A DNA stretch of 64,000 nucleotides from Paguma larvata (lineage: Eukaryota; Chordata; Mammalia; Carnivora; Viverridae), in NCBI GenBank assembly GCA_030068075.1, contig CM057826.1, positions 61,787,312-61,851,311 on the forward strand, given 5' to 3'. This document shows, piece after piece, positions 1-10,950 of this stretch. The stretch's first letter is position 1, and each line of letters starts with the position of its first letter. The translations under genes and the position numbers were made by a program. The notes under the pieces were generated by a model, which ran no database searches, had not been told where the DNA came from, and worked only from the letters and a program-made list of their open reading frames with translations.

Positions 1-15
1 TCCCCCAGCCCAGCA

Positions 16-63
16 TCACCACCACCACCCCCACCCACAACCACCACCACCACCACCACCCTT
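16..63. repeat. (CCA)n/(CAC)n simple repeat
   Basis: Repeated CCA/CAC triplets with two CCCC and one CAA interruption at the window start. Confidence 0.8.
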
Positions 64-599
64 CCCGCGCAGGAATAGACCAAGGTTTCCCGCAGAACCG
101 CTGCTGAGCGCCTCCTGGCGGTCTGGTCAAAATCCTCAACAGCAGGCAACCTGCTCGACCTCAGCACTCCTACAGGCATATGGCAAAATATCTACACACA
201 CGCCTGCACACACGCTCACGCAGGCTCACACGATGCCTAAGTTCAGAGTTAGACATGCAAGATCATACGCGTAGACTCTCACACACTCGCTGACACACAA
301 CATTAAATTCAACCTAGCAAATACGTCATGAGGCTCTACCATGAAGCAGGAGATATTGCGGACTCCGGAATAAGCGAAATGAACAAGATACAAGCCCTCC
401 CCTACAGGGAGCTCAGAGTGATCAGGAAAGGAAAGACACATAGCTGAACAGAGCGCATGAGCTGGAGGCAGGCAAGGCGGCGGGAGAAAAGTACCCTGGG
501 TCTCAGAAGAGGAAGACACCATCACATCTCACCTAGGAGATCCATATTTCATAAAGAGAGTGATGTTTCAGCTGGCTCTTTGAAAATTAATATTGCTGC

Positions 600-830
600 T
601 ACTGATGATGATGACCATAATAATGATGATAGCTAATATGTATTAGCACCTACTATGTGCCAAACACTAGGCTGAGCACTTTAGTTGCATTATCTCATTT
701 AATGCTCACAACATGCCTTGGGGATAGGCAGTATTGTCTCCATTTTACAGATGAGAAAAGATTAAGTCATTTGCTCAAGGTCACTTAGTAAGTAGTGGAA
801 CCAGCACTAGAACTGACAGAGATGAAGTTA
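600..830 (-). repeat. MIR SINE relic
   Basis: Reads as the reverse complement of MIR: the cacctactatgtgccaaaca start, attatctcatttaatgctca, then ttttacagatgag, and ending with aaggtcacttagtaagtagtgg. It covers most of the MIR body. Confidence 0.85.
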
Positions 831-2309
831 AGGGGTTCCCAGGCTGTAAAATGAACAAATGCCCCGTAGTTTCCAAATAGAAGCAGAGCCACATGCAAGA
901 GATGGGAAATGAATGGCAAGGCAGGCAGGTGCTAGACCGTGCAGGACTTGAAGGTCAGCACAAGGATCCTCTGGCCAGTTTAACAAGGCCATGGGGAGCC
1001 ATCACAGGGTGTGTTTGATGAGCATATCTGCCGTTTAGGAAGATTAATTGGACAGCCTTGTGGAAGATGGTTAAGAGCTGAGGGAGGGACAGACATAGAG
1101 GTTATGCACAAATCCAGAACCTCGAAGCCCTGAACCAAGACATTGGCAGCATAGGAGAAGAGGGTGTGGATGCAGGAAGCACCGTGAAGCTACAGTCTCT
1201 GGACTTCTCTCTCAGCATCCCATCCCAATTTTAACTCACCAATTCCTTGTGTGGTCTTTTGTCCAGTGTCTACCTCCCCAGCTAAGTGAATACTATGGGA
1301 TCAAATGAGACTCCCTTTTTCCCTGCCACAGCCCCAGCACTGAGAACACTGCCTGGCAGAGTAGATGCCCAAAGAATATGGGGAGTGAGTGAGTGAGTGA
1401 GTAAGTGAAGAAGTCACTGACTCCAGAGTTTTCAGTTGAGGTGACTGGAACAAGGCATGCTGGAAGAAAAGACGGTTGGGTGAGGGAAGCAAGGATGAGA
1501 TTAATCTCTGATAGACTGAATTTGAGATTATCCATGTGACAATATCCAGCAGAAAGTTATATGTGCAAGTCTGGGGTGGGGGTGGGGGGGGGTCTGTGAC
1601 TAATGAAGGGCATAAATCAATAGGGTTAGGTGAGATTCCCAAGGGAGACAGTGGAGGAATAAGGGACAGCAGGAGGAGAAAGAGGGAGAGGGAGTGCTTG
1701 GAGAACATCTACATTTTGAAGAAAAGAAGAGTCAGCAAAGGAGAGAAAGAAGATTTGTCTGAGAAGTAGGCTGAAGACCACAGGAGCACTGTTATAGAAT
1801 TCAGGTGATTTGAGAAGAGGGCTGAGAAATAGAGGGACGAGGAGAGAGTAGAGTCATCACCAGTATCTGGTGCTACGGAGGGACAAAGGAGCTGCGGAGC
1901 AGTGAAAACACTCCAGGGTCTGGCGTTCTGGAGGCCTCTGGCGACTCTGTCTAGGGCAATTTTGGTGGCCGTGCAGAGGCTCTGATCTCACAGAGCTGCA
2001 GGGCTGACCTGGAGCTGAAGGAGTGGAGACACCAAATGACACCCCTTCTTCACAAAGGTAGAGAACAGAGATTAAGGGAAAAGTGGTTCAGGGCAAGAGT
2101 TGGAGAAGGAAGGGGATAAAGAGACCTAGAGAGGAGACTGAGGATATGAGGAAGAGAGAGCACGAAAAGATGGAGTAGGAGGTGGAAGGAAAGAAGATCT
2201 GCAGCACCAGTGGATAGATTGACTTGAGCAGGAAGGAGGGGGGCCTCGTCCTCAGAAGCTAGGAGGGAAAGTGGCAGGAGCTCATACTGGACGGCATTAA
2301 TCATTTTGA

Positions 2310-2520
2310 GAATGATAGCAGCCACCATGGACTGAGCTCCCCCACCCCCACCACGTGCTAAACACATTATCTCTAACCTTTCAAAGTGGCAAATAATCCT
2401 CACTGCATAAAGAAGAGAGGTTAAGTCAATTACTCACTATCGCACAGCTAAAAAGGAGGAGATTCAGGATCAGAGTCAAGTATGCCTGACCCAGGCTCAC
2501 AAGCCTTTCAATGCACCACA
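2310..2520 (-). repeat. MIR SINE relic
   Basis: Diverged reverse-strand MIR with cgtgctaaacacattatctc, cctcactgcataaagaagag and atcgcacagctaaaaaggagg, in the expected order. Confidence 0.65.
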
Positions 2521-3014
2521 TGAAGTGGGAGGAAAGTCACCTGTGGAAGGGGACAGAGTAGAAGGACACTGGGCCTTGAGAAATTGGTTAAGGGAGTCTT
2601 AACAGGATGAACAAGAAATTACTTAATAGCTGAGAGAGCGACATTGGGGGTGAGCAGCAAGACTTTGGGGTGGGCCCAAGAAGCTGCTAAATAAGCCCAG
2701 CAGGCCTCAACAAGGGTAAGAGGGCATCTAGAATGACAGGGATAAGCATCCAGAAGACTCAGTCCTCAAATGAGTAGATATACTTTGCATTGGCGGAGGG
2801 GGGCAGAAAGGGGTGGTAATCAGTGTTTGCTGAATGAATGCTTAGAAGCAGAAGAGTCTGGAGAAGGAGATGGTGTGGTGATAGGAAGATGGCATGTTGA
2901 CTTTGAATGGTGCCATGGGACATCCAGAGGGAGGTGTCCAAGAGGAAGGCAAGTGTATATCTTGATTTATTTATTTCCTATTTCCCCATGCGCGAACACA
3001 CACACTCACCACAC

Positions 3015-3145
3015 ACAAACTCCAGAATGTAATCTGCATGAGGGCAGGGTTTTGTCTGTCTTGTTTACTGTTATATCCCCAGTGCCTAATACACTGCCTG
3101 GTACATAAGAGATACTCCAATTAATATTTGTTGGATAAATGACTG
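3015..3145 (+). repeat. L2 LINE 3' end
   Basis: Shows the L2 3' signature in order: gcatgagggcagggttttgtc, tatccccagtgcctaa, cactgcctggtacata and ttggataaatgactga. Confidence 0.8.
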
Positions 3146-5049
3146 ACTACGGGGGTCTAGAGATCACATAAGACGTCTAGGTATCATTAAAGCCCAAGAA
3201 AGGATGTGTTTCCCTAGGGAAGCATTAGAGAGGAAAAGGGGACAGGGGCTAAAGTCAGAGTCCTGGGGAACACTCTTATTGAAGAGAGGAGAAGAACAAG
3301 AGGAGGCAGCAAAGCTGGGATAGAGAGGGGAGAAGGAACACTAGGAGAGGAAAGAGAGCAGTAGGAGATGGGAGAGAGGAAAGAACTGAGTCACAGAGCC
3401 AAGACAGGAGAAGGATTTGAGGATAGAGTGGGGGTGGCCAGTAGTTCAAAGGCTGCAAAACTGCTCCGACAGAACCACTGGGAAGAGGGCCCAGAAGATC
3501 ATCTGGTCCAGGAGAGAGACTTGCCAGAGCAGCAAATTAGGGATGAGACTGAACCCAAAGCCCAGGTGCCCTGTGGACCAATTTGAAACATCTCAAATTA
3601 AAGTTCTGTGTCTCTACTACCACCTGCAAATTCCTTGAGCTGCATGCAAACATAGAGGAGGAACCCAATAGTTCCTGATATCATTTGATTATTAAGTTGT
3701 TTGTTTCCTGTTCTTAGAAATGCAATCTCTTTACAATGTTTTTGAATCCAAGTAAAAACATCTTAATTGACTGTGCTGAGCCGCCTTCAAACTCAGAATT
3801 CTGGGTCAGGGTGGGTTCTCTTACATTTCCTGGAAATCCTGCTCCTTTTTGGCACTCCCTCACAAATATGAAGTCAGCAATGGCCAACATTAAGGAGCAG
3901 CTGCTACATATGAGTCACTTGACCAGTGTCTCTCCTTCTTCAAACACCAGTATGAGGGTAGGTTTAATACTCCCTCACTGGCCGCGAGCAAACTGACACT
4001 TCCCCAGGGCAGCCACAGCCACAGCCAGAGAGTACTGGAGTCTGGACTTCTAACCAGGTGTGTCTGATGCCAAAGCCCATGGGGATGTTTTTCTACTTCA
4101 TCATGATTTGCTGTCCTCAAAACCACCTGTCAGGTGGTATGATCGTGTAGAAGTCCCCAAATAAACTCTCAGGCCCCATTTGATGGAAAGATCTCAGTCT
4201 GCTGATAATGTCTTCTCATTTTGAAAGAAATGAAGAAAATCCATCATCAACAAACAGCCAGTGACCTTGAACTCGAACTGGTTGTGATATCCGGCCTGCT
4301 TCTCTGCCACTATTTCCCTTTTTCCTCCTAGCAAATCATAAAGCCCCCAAGGCTGTGTGGGCTGAAAGGCCTTGGGGAGTAGGCCTCACCCCAGGTGACC
4401 ACATCACCCTTTAGATAGCTCATGGATATTCCCATCGACACTCAAAAAGGGATTTGTGGTGGCTTTGTCTATGAAAACCCAGTGATGAAACTTAATGGTT
4501 AAAAGAAAAAGGAAATCTCTCAGAGTTCCAGTATCAGGGTTTAAATACTCAGGGATGTGGCGGGAACAAGGTAGAAGGAGGCCAAGGATGGAGGGAAGTT
4601 CCAAGCTCTCTACCCTCCCCAACCCCTCCAACACTGGGATCTTGCATATTGAGATTCTCATTAAGGTTTTATTTGGAGAAAATCTTTTGAGGCCAAAAAG
4701 GAAAGAATAAAAAATATAATAAAAATGGAAAGTTGGTAGTTTAGAGAGAAGAGGAGGACTAACATAAGCTGAGTGTTTACAAGGCCCATGCTTGGTACTT
4801 TAAAGGGCCTAAGCCCTAAGAGGATTATTATGTCTCCCACCCCCATGTGTAATTCAAAATAAAAATCAATATTAAGCTATCAAACACAAAACTTACATGT
4901 TTCCTGAAATAAAAGTAACTTATTTCTCCATTTGTCTAATTTCAGGATTCTGGATATGTTCATCCAAGCTGACTGTTCTCAATTTTTCATCAGCCTCTGA
5001 TTTGCTGGGGCCCCAATCCCCTGCTCATTCTATCTAGGGTTGTCCCAGT

Positions 5050-5245
5050 GGCCCAGGCTGAAATTTTCTCCAGTCTCCACAGTAGCCCTGGGAAAAGAGG
5101 CACTGCCATTTTATCTTATGGAGGAGGAAACTGGGGCTCAAGGAGGTTCAGGAACTGGCTGAATGTCACACGGCAAATAATAAGGAATGAAGGTGGCATC
5201 AGAACCCGGCTCTGCCTGACTCCAAATTCCCCATTCTTTCTAGCA
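5050..5245 (-). repeat. MIR SINE relic
   Basis: The reverse-strand MIR core is seen as ggaggaaactggggctcaagg, gaatgtcacacggcaa and cagaacccggctctgcctgactcc. It lies 250 bases upstream of the CPLX2 5' UTR exon. Confidence 0.75.
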
Positions 5246-5490
5246 CTCCTGGACCCAATCCAATTAAAGCTATATGGGCAAGAGAAAGGTTTTAAAATTG
5301 GAATCAGAAGATATTTGGCCACACATATATGCCTGGCACGCAAGTACTCAGGAAATACTCCCCTTCCATTGAATGCCAGGGCATTGGGTCTTGGCCTCCG
5401 CTGATGGAGCCTGGGGCCCCAACCAGGGTGAGGCTGCCGTCTGTCTGTGCAGAGGGCTCTCCCATCTGATCCCTGACTCCACTTTTGCAG

Positions 5491-5579
5491 GTTGACACAT
5501 ATCCGTGAGTCAGGCCTTGCCAGGAGCACTGCATGCAAACTTGGCTGCGGGCTAGGGCACACTAACTGGAGCCGGCGTC
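5491..5579 (+). other. CPLX2: CPLX2 5' UTR part of first coding exon
   Basis: A good splice acceptor (ccctgactccacttttgcag, ending at 5490) precedes 89 bases of leader before the ATG. The exon is therefore internal and the transcription start lies in an exon upstream of the window. This agrees with CPLX2 having non-coding upstream exons. The boundary is inferred from the acceptor and not from a transcript. It contains a short upstream ORF (5533-5565). Confidence 0.75.
5533..5565 (+). promoter_or_regulatory. Upstream ORF in CPLX2 leader (10 codons plus stop)
   Basis: An ATG at 5533 opens a 10-codon frame closed by TAA at 5563-5565, 14 bases before the CPLX2 ATG. Its context is weak (T at -3, C at +4), so leaky scanning or reinitiation would let ribosomes reach the main start. 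Such uORFs often lower translation of the main frame. Whether this one is translated cannot be told from sequence. Confidence 0.5.
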
Positions 5580-5610
5580 ATGGACTTCGTCATGAAGCAG
5601 GCCCTTGGAG
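5580..5610 (+). CDS. CPLX2: CPLX2 coding exon 1 (residues 1-10 and first base of codon 11)
   Basis: The exon starts at ATG and ends ...CTTGGAG before the donor gtgagc at 5611. The final G is the first base of Gly11, so the intron is phase 1. It encodes the short N-terminal segment that in complexins is linked to activating calcium-triggered release. The same exon begins at 5491 in the 5' UTR. Confidence 0.96.
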
Positions 5611-6836
5611 GTGAGCCCCGCACCCTTCGCTCCCCGACCTGGGTCCCAACCCAGGTGGGAGAGTCCCACAGAGCCCCAGGTCCTTCTATCCCCAGCCCTG
5701 TTCCCCCCTGACCCCATCTTCTTCCTCCCCACCCCATCCAATTTAGGGGCCACCAAGGATATGGGGAAGATGCTGGGGGGAGAGGAGGAGAAGGACCCAG
5801 ACGCGCAGAAGAAGGAGGAGGAGCGACAGGAGGCGCTGCGGCAGCAGGAGGAGGAGCGGAAGGCCAAGCACGCGCGCATGGAGGCTGAGCGTGAGAAGGT
5901 CCGGCAGCAGATCCGAGACAAGGTCAGCATCACCCGTCTACCTGGGACAGTAGGAACCGAGGTCAAGCTGGTCTCTCCCCGAACCCCGGCCACCTTAGAC
6001 CTAGCCCTCACTAGGTTTTCTCCTTATTGGGAGAAACGAGTGTCACAAGAACACCTCCCTTGAAAGAGCGTTATGGGGGTTAAATAAGATAATGCACATG
6101 ATAAGCACTTCCTAATGTTTGCTGCTATGGTCCACGGTCTCGTACTCAAGACTCTAGAGACCCAATGTTTGCAATCCAGAATTTGGGAATTTGGGGAAAG
6201 CACCTGTTACTGTTACATGTCACTCCCAATGGATCTGCAGCTGCCACCTTGTGCCAAGCAGTTCAATACAGGTCTAGTCCCACCACTGCAAAAACTCAAG
6301 GCTATAAGTAGCCTCCCATCAGCTCAGATCAAGTTTTGTCATCGAAACATGGGAGGACTTTCTGATGTCAAACCTTGGGGGATTTCAAAAGGGCAGAGAA
6401 GTTATTATGGGCAGGTATTAATTTTAAAAGAAACCCTATCCACCGACTCTTTTATGGAGCACCTGCTGAGGACAGGCACAATCCCATAAGGAAGACATCC
6501 TTATCCCTATTTCATAGATGAGAGGACTAAGGCTTGGGGAGTTTCCATGGGTGGCGGCCCCAGCTGAGCCAGCTTGACCTGGAGACTCAGCTCTCTCCTT
6601 GCCCCATTCATGTTCATGTCTGCCCTCCCCCTTCCCAGTACGGGCTGAAGAAGAAGGAAGAGAAGGAGGCAGAGGAGAAGGCAGCCCTGGAGCAGCCCTG
6701 CGAGGGCAGTCTGACCCGGCCCAAGAAGGCTATCCCTGCAGGCTGCGGGGACGAGGAGGAGGAAGAGGAGGAGAGCATCCTCGACACGGTGCTCAAATAC
6801 CTCCCCGGGCCACTGCAGGACATGTTCAAGAAGTAA
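5580..6836 (+). CDS. CPLX2: Complexin 2, join(5580..5610,5747..5922,6639..6836)
   Basis: Joining three exons across GT-AG introns gives an uninterrupted 134-residue protein that starts [11 protein letters not shown] and ends [13 protein letters not shown]. Complexins are small cytosolic presynaptic proteins that bind the assembled SNARE complex (syntaxin-1, SNAP-25, synaptobrevin). They clamp spontaneous vesicle fusion and promote fusion triggered by calcium and synaptotagmin. Visible regions are the N-terminal segment (1-26), the highly charged accessory helix (about 27-47), the central SNARE-binding helix (48-70, with R48, R59, K69 and Y70 all present) and the acidic C-terminal part with a poly-Glu run (108-114), S93 and S115 and the terminal amphipathic membrane-binding stretch. 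There is no CaaX box, which excludes CPLX3/4. Residues such as Q31, H52 and the EQPCEGS segment fit my memory of paralogue 2 rather than CPLX1. The length equals the family's usual 134. The start has a purine at -3 and G at +4. No frame damage is seen. Confidence 0.97.
5611..5746 (+). other. CPLX2: CPLX2 intron between coding exons 1 and 2
   Basis: A 136-bp phase-1 intron with donor gtgagc and acceptor atttag. It is C-rich and short, with a polypyrimidine stretch (cttcttcctccccacccc) before the acceptor. No repeat is seen. Confidence 0.93.
5747..5922 (+). CDS. CPLX2: CPLX2 coding exon 2 (residues 11-69)
   Basis: The acceptor is ccaatttag at 5738-5746 and the donor is gtcagc at 5923. The 176-nt exon restores the frame after the phase-1 intron and ends exactly after codon 69 (Lys), giving a phase-0 downstream intron. 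It carries the whole accessory helix and all but the last residue (Tyr70) of the central SNARE-binding helix. The Lys/Glu/Arg/Gln-rich run is typical of the uninterrupted alpha-helix. Confidence 0.96.
5923..6638 (+). other. CPLX2: CPLX2 intron between coding exons 2 and 3
   Basis: A 716-bp phase-0 intron with donor gtcagc and acceptor cttcccag. It carries a small plus-strand MIR-like piece (about 6070-6125) and a minus-strand MIR fragment (about 6440-6545) that ends less than 100 bases before exon 3. Confidence 0.9.
6639..6836 (+). CDS. CPLX2: CPLX2 coding exon 3 (residues 70-134 and stop TAA)
   Basis: The acceptor is the pyrimidine tract ending cttcccag at 6631-6638. The exon starts with TAC (Tyr70, a SNARE-contact residue) and runs to TAA at 6834-6836. 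It encodes the Lys/Glu-rich linker, the conserved [10 protein letters not shown] segment with S93, the acidic run, S115 and the amphipathic C-terminus that binds curved vesicle membranes. Confidence 0.96.
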   Translation, partial: YGLKKKEEKEAEEKAALEQPCEGSLTRPKKAIPAGCGDEEEEEEESILDTVLKYLPGPLQDMFKK

Positions 6837-8009
6837 CCAGCCCTCCCGCCCTGTTCCCACTCCACTTGTTACTTTTTTTTTTTTTTTGTTCTTTCTTTTC
6901 TTTTCATTCAGTTAAGTCTCAGTTCTGAAGGGGAAAACCTCAGTTGACCTCTGCCCCCCTTCCCTGGCCAGGGACTCCTCCCCCTCAGCACTCCCTCATA
7001 CTCCCTTCATCCCAGGGTATTCAGCCCCCACTCACTTCTGAGTTGCTTGAAAAAGGGAAGACAGCTTCCCCCAACAAGGGGCATTGAACCCAGCGCCAGA
7101 GGCACTGAGGGCCCCCTCCAGAAGCCTAAGGTCTATGCTAGTGTGGTAACCCCCATACATTCCTTCATGCACCCCACTGCCAGGAGGACCATTGTCCCCA
7201 GCCAGCCAAAGTAATGACACATTCCAGCCCAGCCCAGCATGCTGACCTTTGGCCTCTGACCCACAGTGGGCCTCTAGGTCAGGGTAGGGCGTTGAGTGGC
7301 CTGGTTCTAAGGAAGGGAGTCAGAGTAAGCTTACCCCGTGAGGGCCCAGCCTGAGAGGCTCTGCTGTGTTCTGGTCAGGCCTCGGTCTGGGCAGGAGGCT
7401 GGGGCTCTCCTTCTTTCCTCCCCCTGAGATGACATCCAGCCCTCTCCTGAAGAGGCATAGCCCCTGCCAAGCCAGTCCCTCCAAATGGATCCTCTTTGGA
7501 CTTTAACTCATCTGTGGAGAGGCCCCAGGGTAGAGCAGCCCCTTGTCTCCCCCTACTTTGCTTGGGTCCTGGGGCCCCACTGCCAGGCTGGGCCCAGTTT
7601 GCTCAGCCAAGGGGCTGCCCAGGCCCCCCAGAAAACACTTGGAGCCATTGGGCAGCGATGGCCCATGCCATGGGACCCCACCATTGGTACAGCCAAGCTG
7701 CCCCCATTCCTATCCACCCCACTTCCCCACCCCATCCTGTTCATGTGCTTCCAGGGCCCCATGGTCCCCAGGAGAACCCTTCCTGGCCAAAGCCCCAAGC
7801 CTTTGGGGAGAAGCCAGTTCCCACTTGACAGAAGGCATCTGTCCATTCATCTCATTGGCCAAGAACAAACTCTCCTCTGGGATGTGTGAAAATGGCATTT
7901 GTTCCCTCCACCCCAAACTGTCAAGGCCTCCTGCTCAGTCAGTTGTGTGAGAACGAGGGAGAAAATGAGCAAATGAGAAAGGAAAGTGTACGTCCATGCA
8001 CACCTGAGT

Positions 8010-8400
8010 GTATGTGGCAGAGACTGCATCAGCAATTGTGTGTCCCAAGATTGTACATATAAGTGTGATATGTGTGTCTTGAGATTGTTGGGTCTGTTAA
8101 TCATACCCTTGTGTTAGAGACTGTATATGTTAGGCAGCCTTGTGTATGTGTGTTTGTTTGAGGGGATATGTATGAACTGAAATTGTGTCATGTCTGTTTT
8201 CTAGCCATCTTATATGTGTGGTCAAATTTGCATGTGTTAGCTTGTGTCTGCATGTGTTTTCAAAATAGGATGGGTGTCCGGAGCAATGGACATGTGTTAG
8301 AAATTGTAGAGTGTGTGTTTGAGAGAGTGTCAGAGGTGCTGAGCCTGTTGTGTGCATGTGCGGATCTGAATAGGCAGTTGTGTGCGGAATGTGTGCTTGG
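8010..8400 (+). repeat. TG-rich degenerate tract within the CPLX2 3' UTR
   Basis: Many short TGTGTG and TGTGTTTG units are interspersed with unique sequence over about 400 bases. In the transcript this would be UG-rich, the kind of sequence bound by CELF or TDP-43 type proteins. It is too degenerate to be a pure microsatellite. Confidence 0.5.
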
Positions 8401-10191
8401 GGAGAAAGAACATAGGTAAGATACTCCTTTCTTGGCCCCCAGATCATTGGCCATGGGTGGCCACATCCAACAGGAGACCTTGTCCTTGGCCTAGACTCCT
8501 CCCGCCCTTGGGGGGTTCCTGCCTGAGGTCCTCAGAAGTTCACTGGGACTGACTCTGGCAGTGCCCCAAGAAGCCATGCTGGGCCCCCCACCAGGGCCTA
8601 CCCCAAAGGCAGGGCCCAGGGAGGGGGCGACTTGCCTGCCCCTGAAGCTCCTGCTCCATTGACCCCAGTTTGCATTCTGCAGGTTTTCCATTTTAGTGGA
8701 TTTATGCTTTTATTTCAGAGAGAGACATGTGTCTTCTCTGTCCGTTTCCAATAGTTAAAGCCATATCAGTTAGACTGCAATACTTTAAAGATGAGACAAA
8801 ACAATCCATATGTTTAGGGAACCAGAAAAATCCCCTGGTCTGTCCCTTCTCTAGGGAGCAGGGCTTCAGCAGCTCTAGCTCCCTGGACTTGCCCTTCTCC
8901 CCCGCCCCCGCCCCCTCCCCTCTGCCCCTGTGTCCTGCCCCACCAGGGGGCCTGTGTCTGTGCCTGTGTCTGTGACGGGGAGCCACCTCGCACCCCTATT
9001 GTCTGCTTGTCTGTGTCTCTAATCCTGGGCAGGATGGTCATTCTCTAGAGTCCTGGGGTCCTGGGACAGAGACAGGCAGGGCCCAGTCAAGGGGCCCCAG
9101 GCTTCCCCAGACCCTGTGTGTCAGCCCCACCCAGACACAGATGTGGATCCCAAGTGTTCAAAAACGCCTCCCCCTTGACAGGGGCCCACAGATCTCAAAG
9201 GTGGTGCCAGAACACAGAAAGTACCAGATGGGCAGCAGAGACCGAGGCCCAGGGAGCTTCAGATGAGCAGGGGAACACAGCCATGCAAGATACCCCAGGT
9301 GGACCTGAGAGACACCAGACCCTCAGAGAATGTCCCTGGTCTCCATAGCCCTTCTGCACTCCCAGAGCGGGCTCTGGATTTTTCCCATAGGAGAGTACAC
9401 TCCGGGCTGGCTGATTGGTCTGGCAAATGTCCCAGACTCTTCCAGAATCCTGAGGCCTACTCCTGAGCAGCAGGACTAGAGGTCTTCCTGGCAGCAGGAG
9501 CAGGGGAGAATTTGGGCATGGGGCATACCTGGCTCCAACCACTGCCGGGTGATCACTCTCGGGTCGGGGAGGACATGATGACTGTCATTCCTGATGCAGA
9601 CCTGACTGTGGAAAGCAGCTAATGTGTGACCCAGTGACGATGTTGTGTGCAACACACTCAGGTGGAGGGAGAGGGGGTACAGAATGTGTGTAGGGTGTGC
9701 TCTAGCAGGGAAGAGATGTTTACATGATGTGCCTGGGGTGGGAGGTGTCTGTGAGCCACTGGATGGGAGGGGGATGAGTGTGTCACACCTAATTGGGGCA
9801 ATGCATGTGATACACTTAGGAGGCTGGGGTGGGGAGCAGTCCCGGAATTCAGTGCACACATACAACACACCAGGGAGACATTCTTCAGCTAAGGAAATAA
9901 GAAGGAGCAATCATTTGTATATGGTGAAAACAATGAGATGCAAGGGAGTGGGCACCACCTGATATGGGCATGCGTGGTTGCCAGGGAAGGCCAGTGCCAG
10001 ACTTAAGTGCCTGGGAGCTCATCCTCAAGAAAGGAGGGAGAAGGCTTCTCTGGATCACCCATGCCGGTGCTGGCAGTGAGCCAGGATTTCCACACTTGGA
10101 CATCTTCAGCTCCAGGTTCAGAAGCTCCAGGAAGTGGCAAAACTGTGTGGGGTCTCCTCTAAAGGCAAGCAAGAAGTCCAGAGACTCTCTT

Positions 10192-10193
<2 letters not shown>

Positions 10194-10234
<41 letters not shown>

Positions 10235-10330
10235 TGTGTGATTGAGAGAGAGAGATGGAGACAGAGACAGAAAGGGAGAGAGAGAGAGATAAGGAGGAAT
10301 CAGGGAGGAGACAGAGAGAGAAGGGGAGAG
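10194..10330. repeat. Compound microsatellite (TG)n followed by (GA)-rich
   Basis: An almost pure TG run of about 47 bases (10194-10240, one TA interruption) passes into GA-rich sequence made of agagag, gagaca and gggaga units to about 10330. It lies near the end of the CPLX2 3' UTR. Confidence 0.9.
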
Positions 10331-10914
10331 ACAGTGAACTGAAGTAGTTCAGCAGCGCAGGCACCTGTCAGATAGGACAGCTGGTGAGGAAAGGAGTTGC
10401 CCACCCCCAGGCTATGGCCAGAGTAAAATGGGCAGACCCCCCAGCCCTGAGAGCCCCCAGTCCCTAAATGGCAGGGTTTCCCACCCCACCGCCCACTGCT
10501 CCGTCCTTTGAGGGCCCCACAGACCCTTGACTGGACAGGCAGCTGGGGACCAGATGGTTCAGATAAGGGGATGCCTGAAGATATGCCTTCCCCCACATGT
10601 CCCCTACTCCCTTCCCTGATCCTGCTGCCTGCCACCTTCTTCACTGGGGAGAGATTGGAAGGTGCTCCCACTGGCCCTGGGATGGAGGTGGGGGTCCTAG
10701 TGAGACCCAGGTGAGGACGACCATCCTGCTCTTGCGGGGGAATCCCTTTCCCACATCTGTGCTGTGTCCTTGTTGCTCTGCTTTCTTTAAATGTGTCAGT
10801 GCCTGGGGGGGAGGGGAGGGGCACCCCCTCATGCCCCCTGAACCTGACCAAAAGCCATGGCTGTTGCTCCCCCCTTTGTATGACGCAGATGCTAAGATGT
10901 ACCAAACCAACCAT

Positions 10915-10950
10915 GACAACAAAGAAAAGACCTTGTACAGCAACTCTTAG
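10915..10950 (+). terminator. Candidate CPLX2 polyadenylation site with non-canonical signal
   Basis: The sequence tgacaacaaagaaaagacct followed by ttgtacagcaactc resembles a variant hexamer (AACAAA or AAGAAA) with a G/T-rich segment downstream (tagtctgtctgtcc). The position fits the expected length of the CPLX2 3' UTR. It is an inference only. Confidence 0.35.

Larger units (their letters stand above)
1..5490 (+). other. CPLX2: Intron upstream of the first coding exon of CPLX2
   Basis: No coding exon is recognised here. The stretch holds a CCA/CAC simple repeat (16-63), MIR copies on the minus strand (about 600-830, 2310-2520, 4745-4850, 5050-5245) and an L2 3' end on plus (about 3015-3145). 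It also holds GA-rich segments of an unclassified ancient repeat family (about 890-2000 and 3150-3370), whose other copies lie at about 13.7, 19.7 and 36.0 kb. An alternative non-coding first exon cannot be excluded. Confidence 0.7.
6837..10945 (+). other. CPLX2: CPLX2 3' UTR (3' end inferred)
   Basis: About 4.1 kb of GC-rich non-coding sequence follows the stop, consistent with the long 3' UTR known for CPLX2. Inside are a 15-base T run (6873-6887), a TG-rich segment (about 8010-8400), an A/T-richer block (about 8660-8830), a C-rich run (8898-8926), and a (TG)n-(GA)n microsatellite (10194-10330). I placed the end near 10945 because the interspersed repeats start soon after and because an AACAAAG sequence at 10918 could serve as a variant polyadenylation signal. 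I saw no AATAAA or ATTAAA between the stop and 11 kb. No convincing ORF lies here on either strand. Confidence 0.55.
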
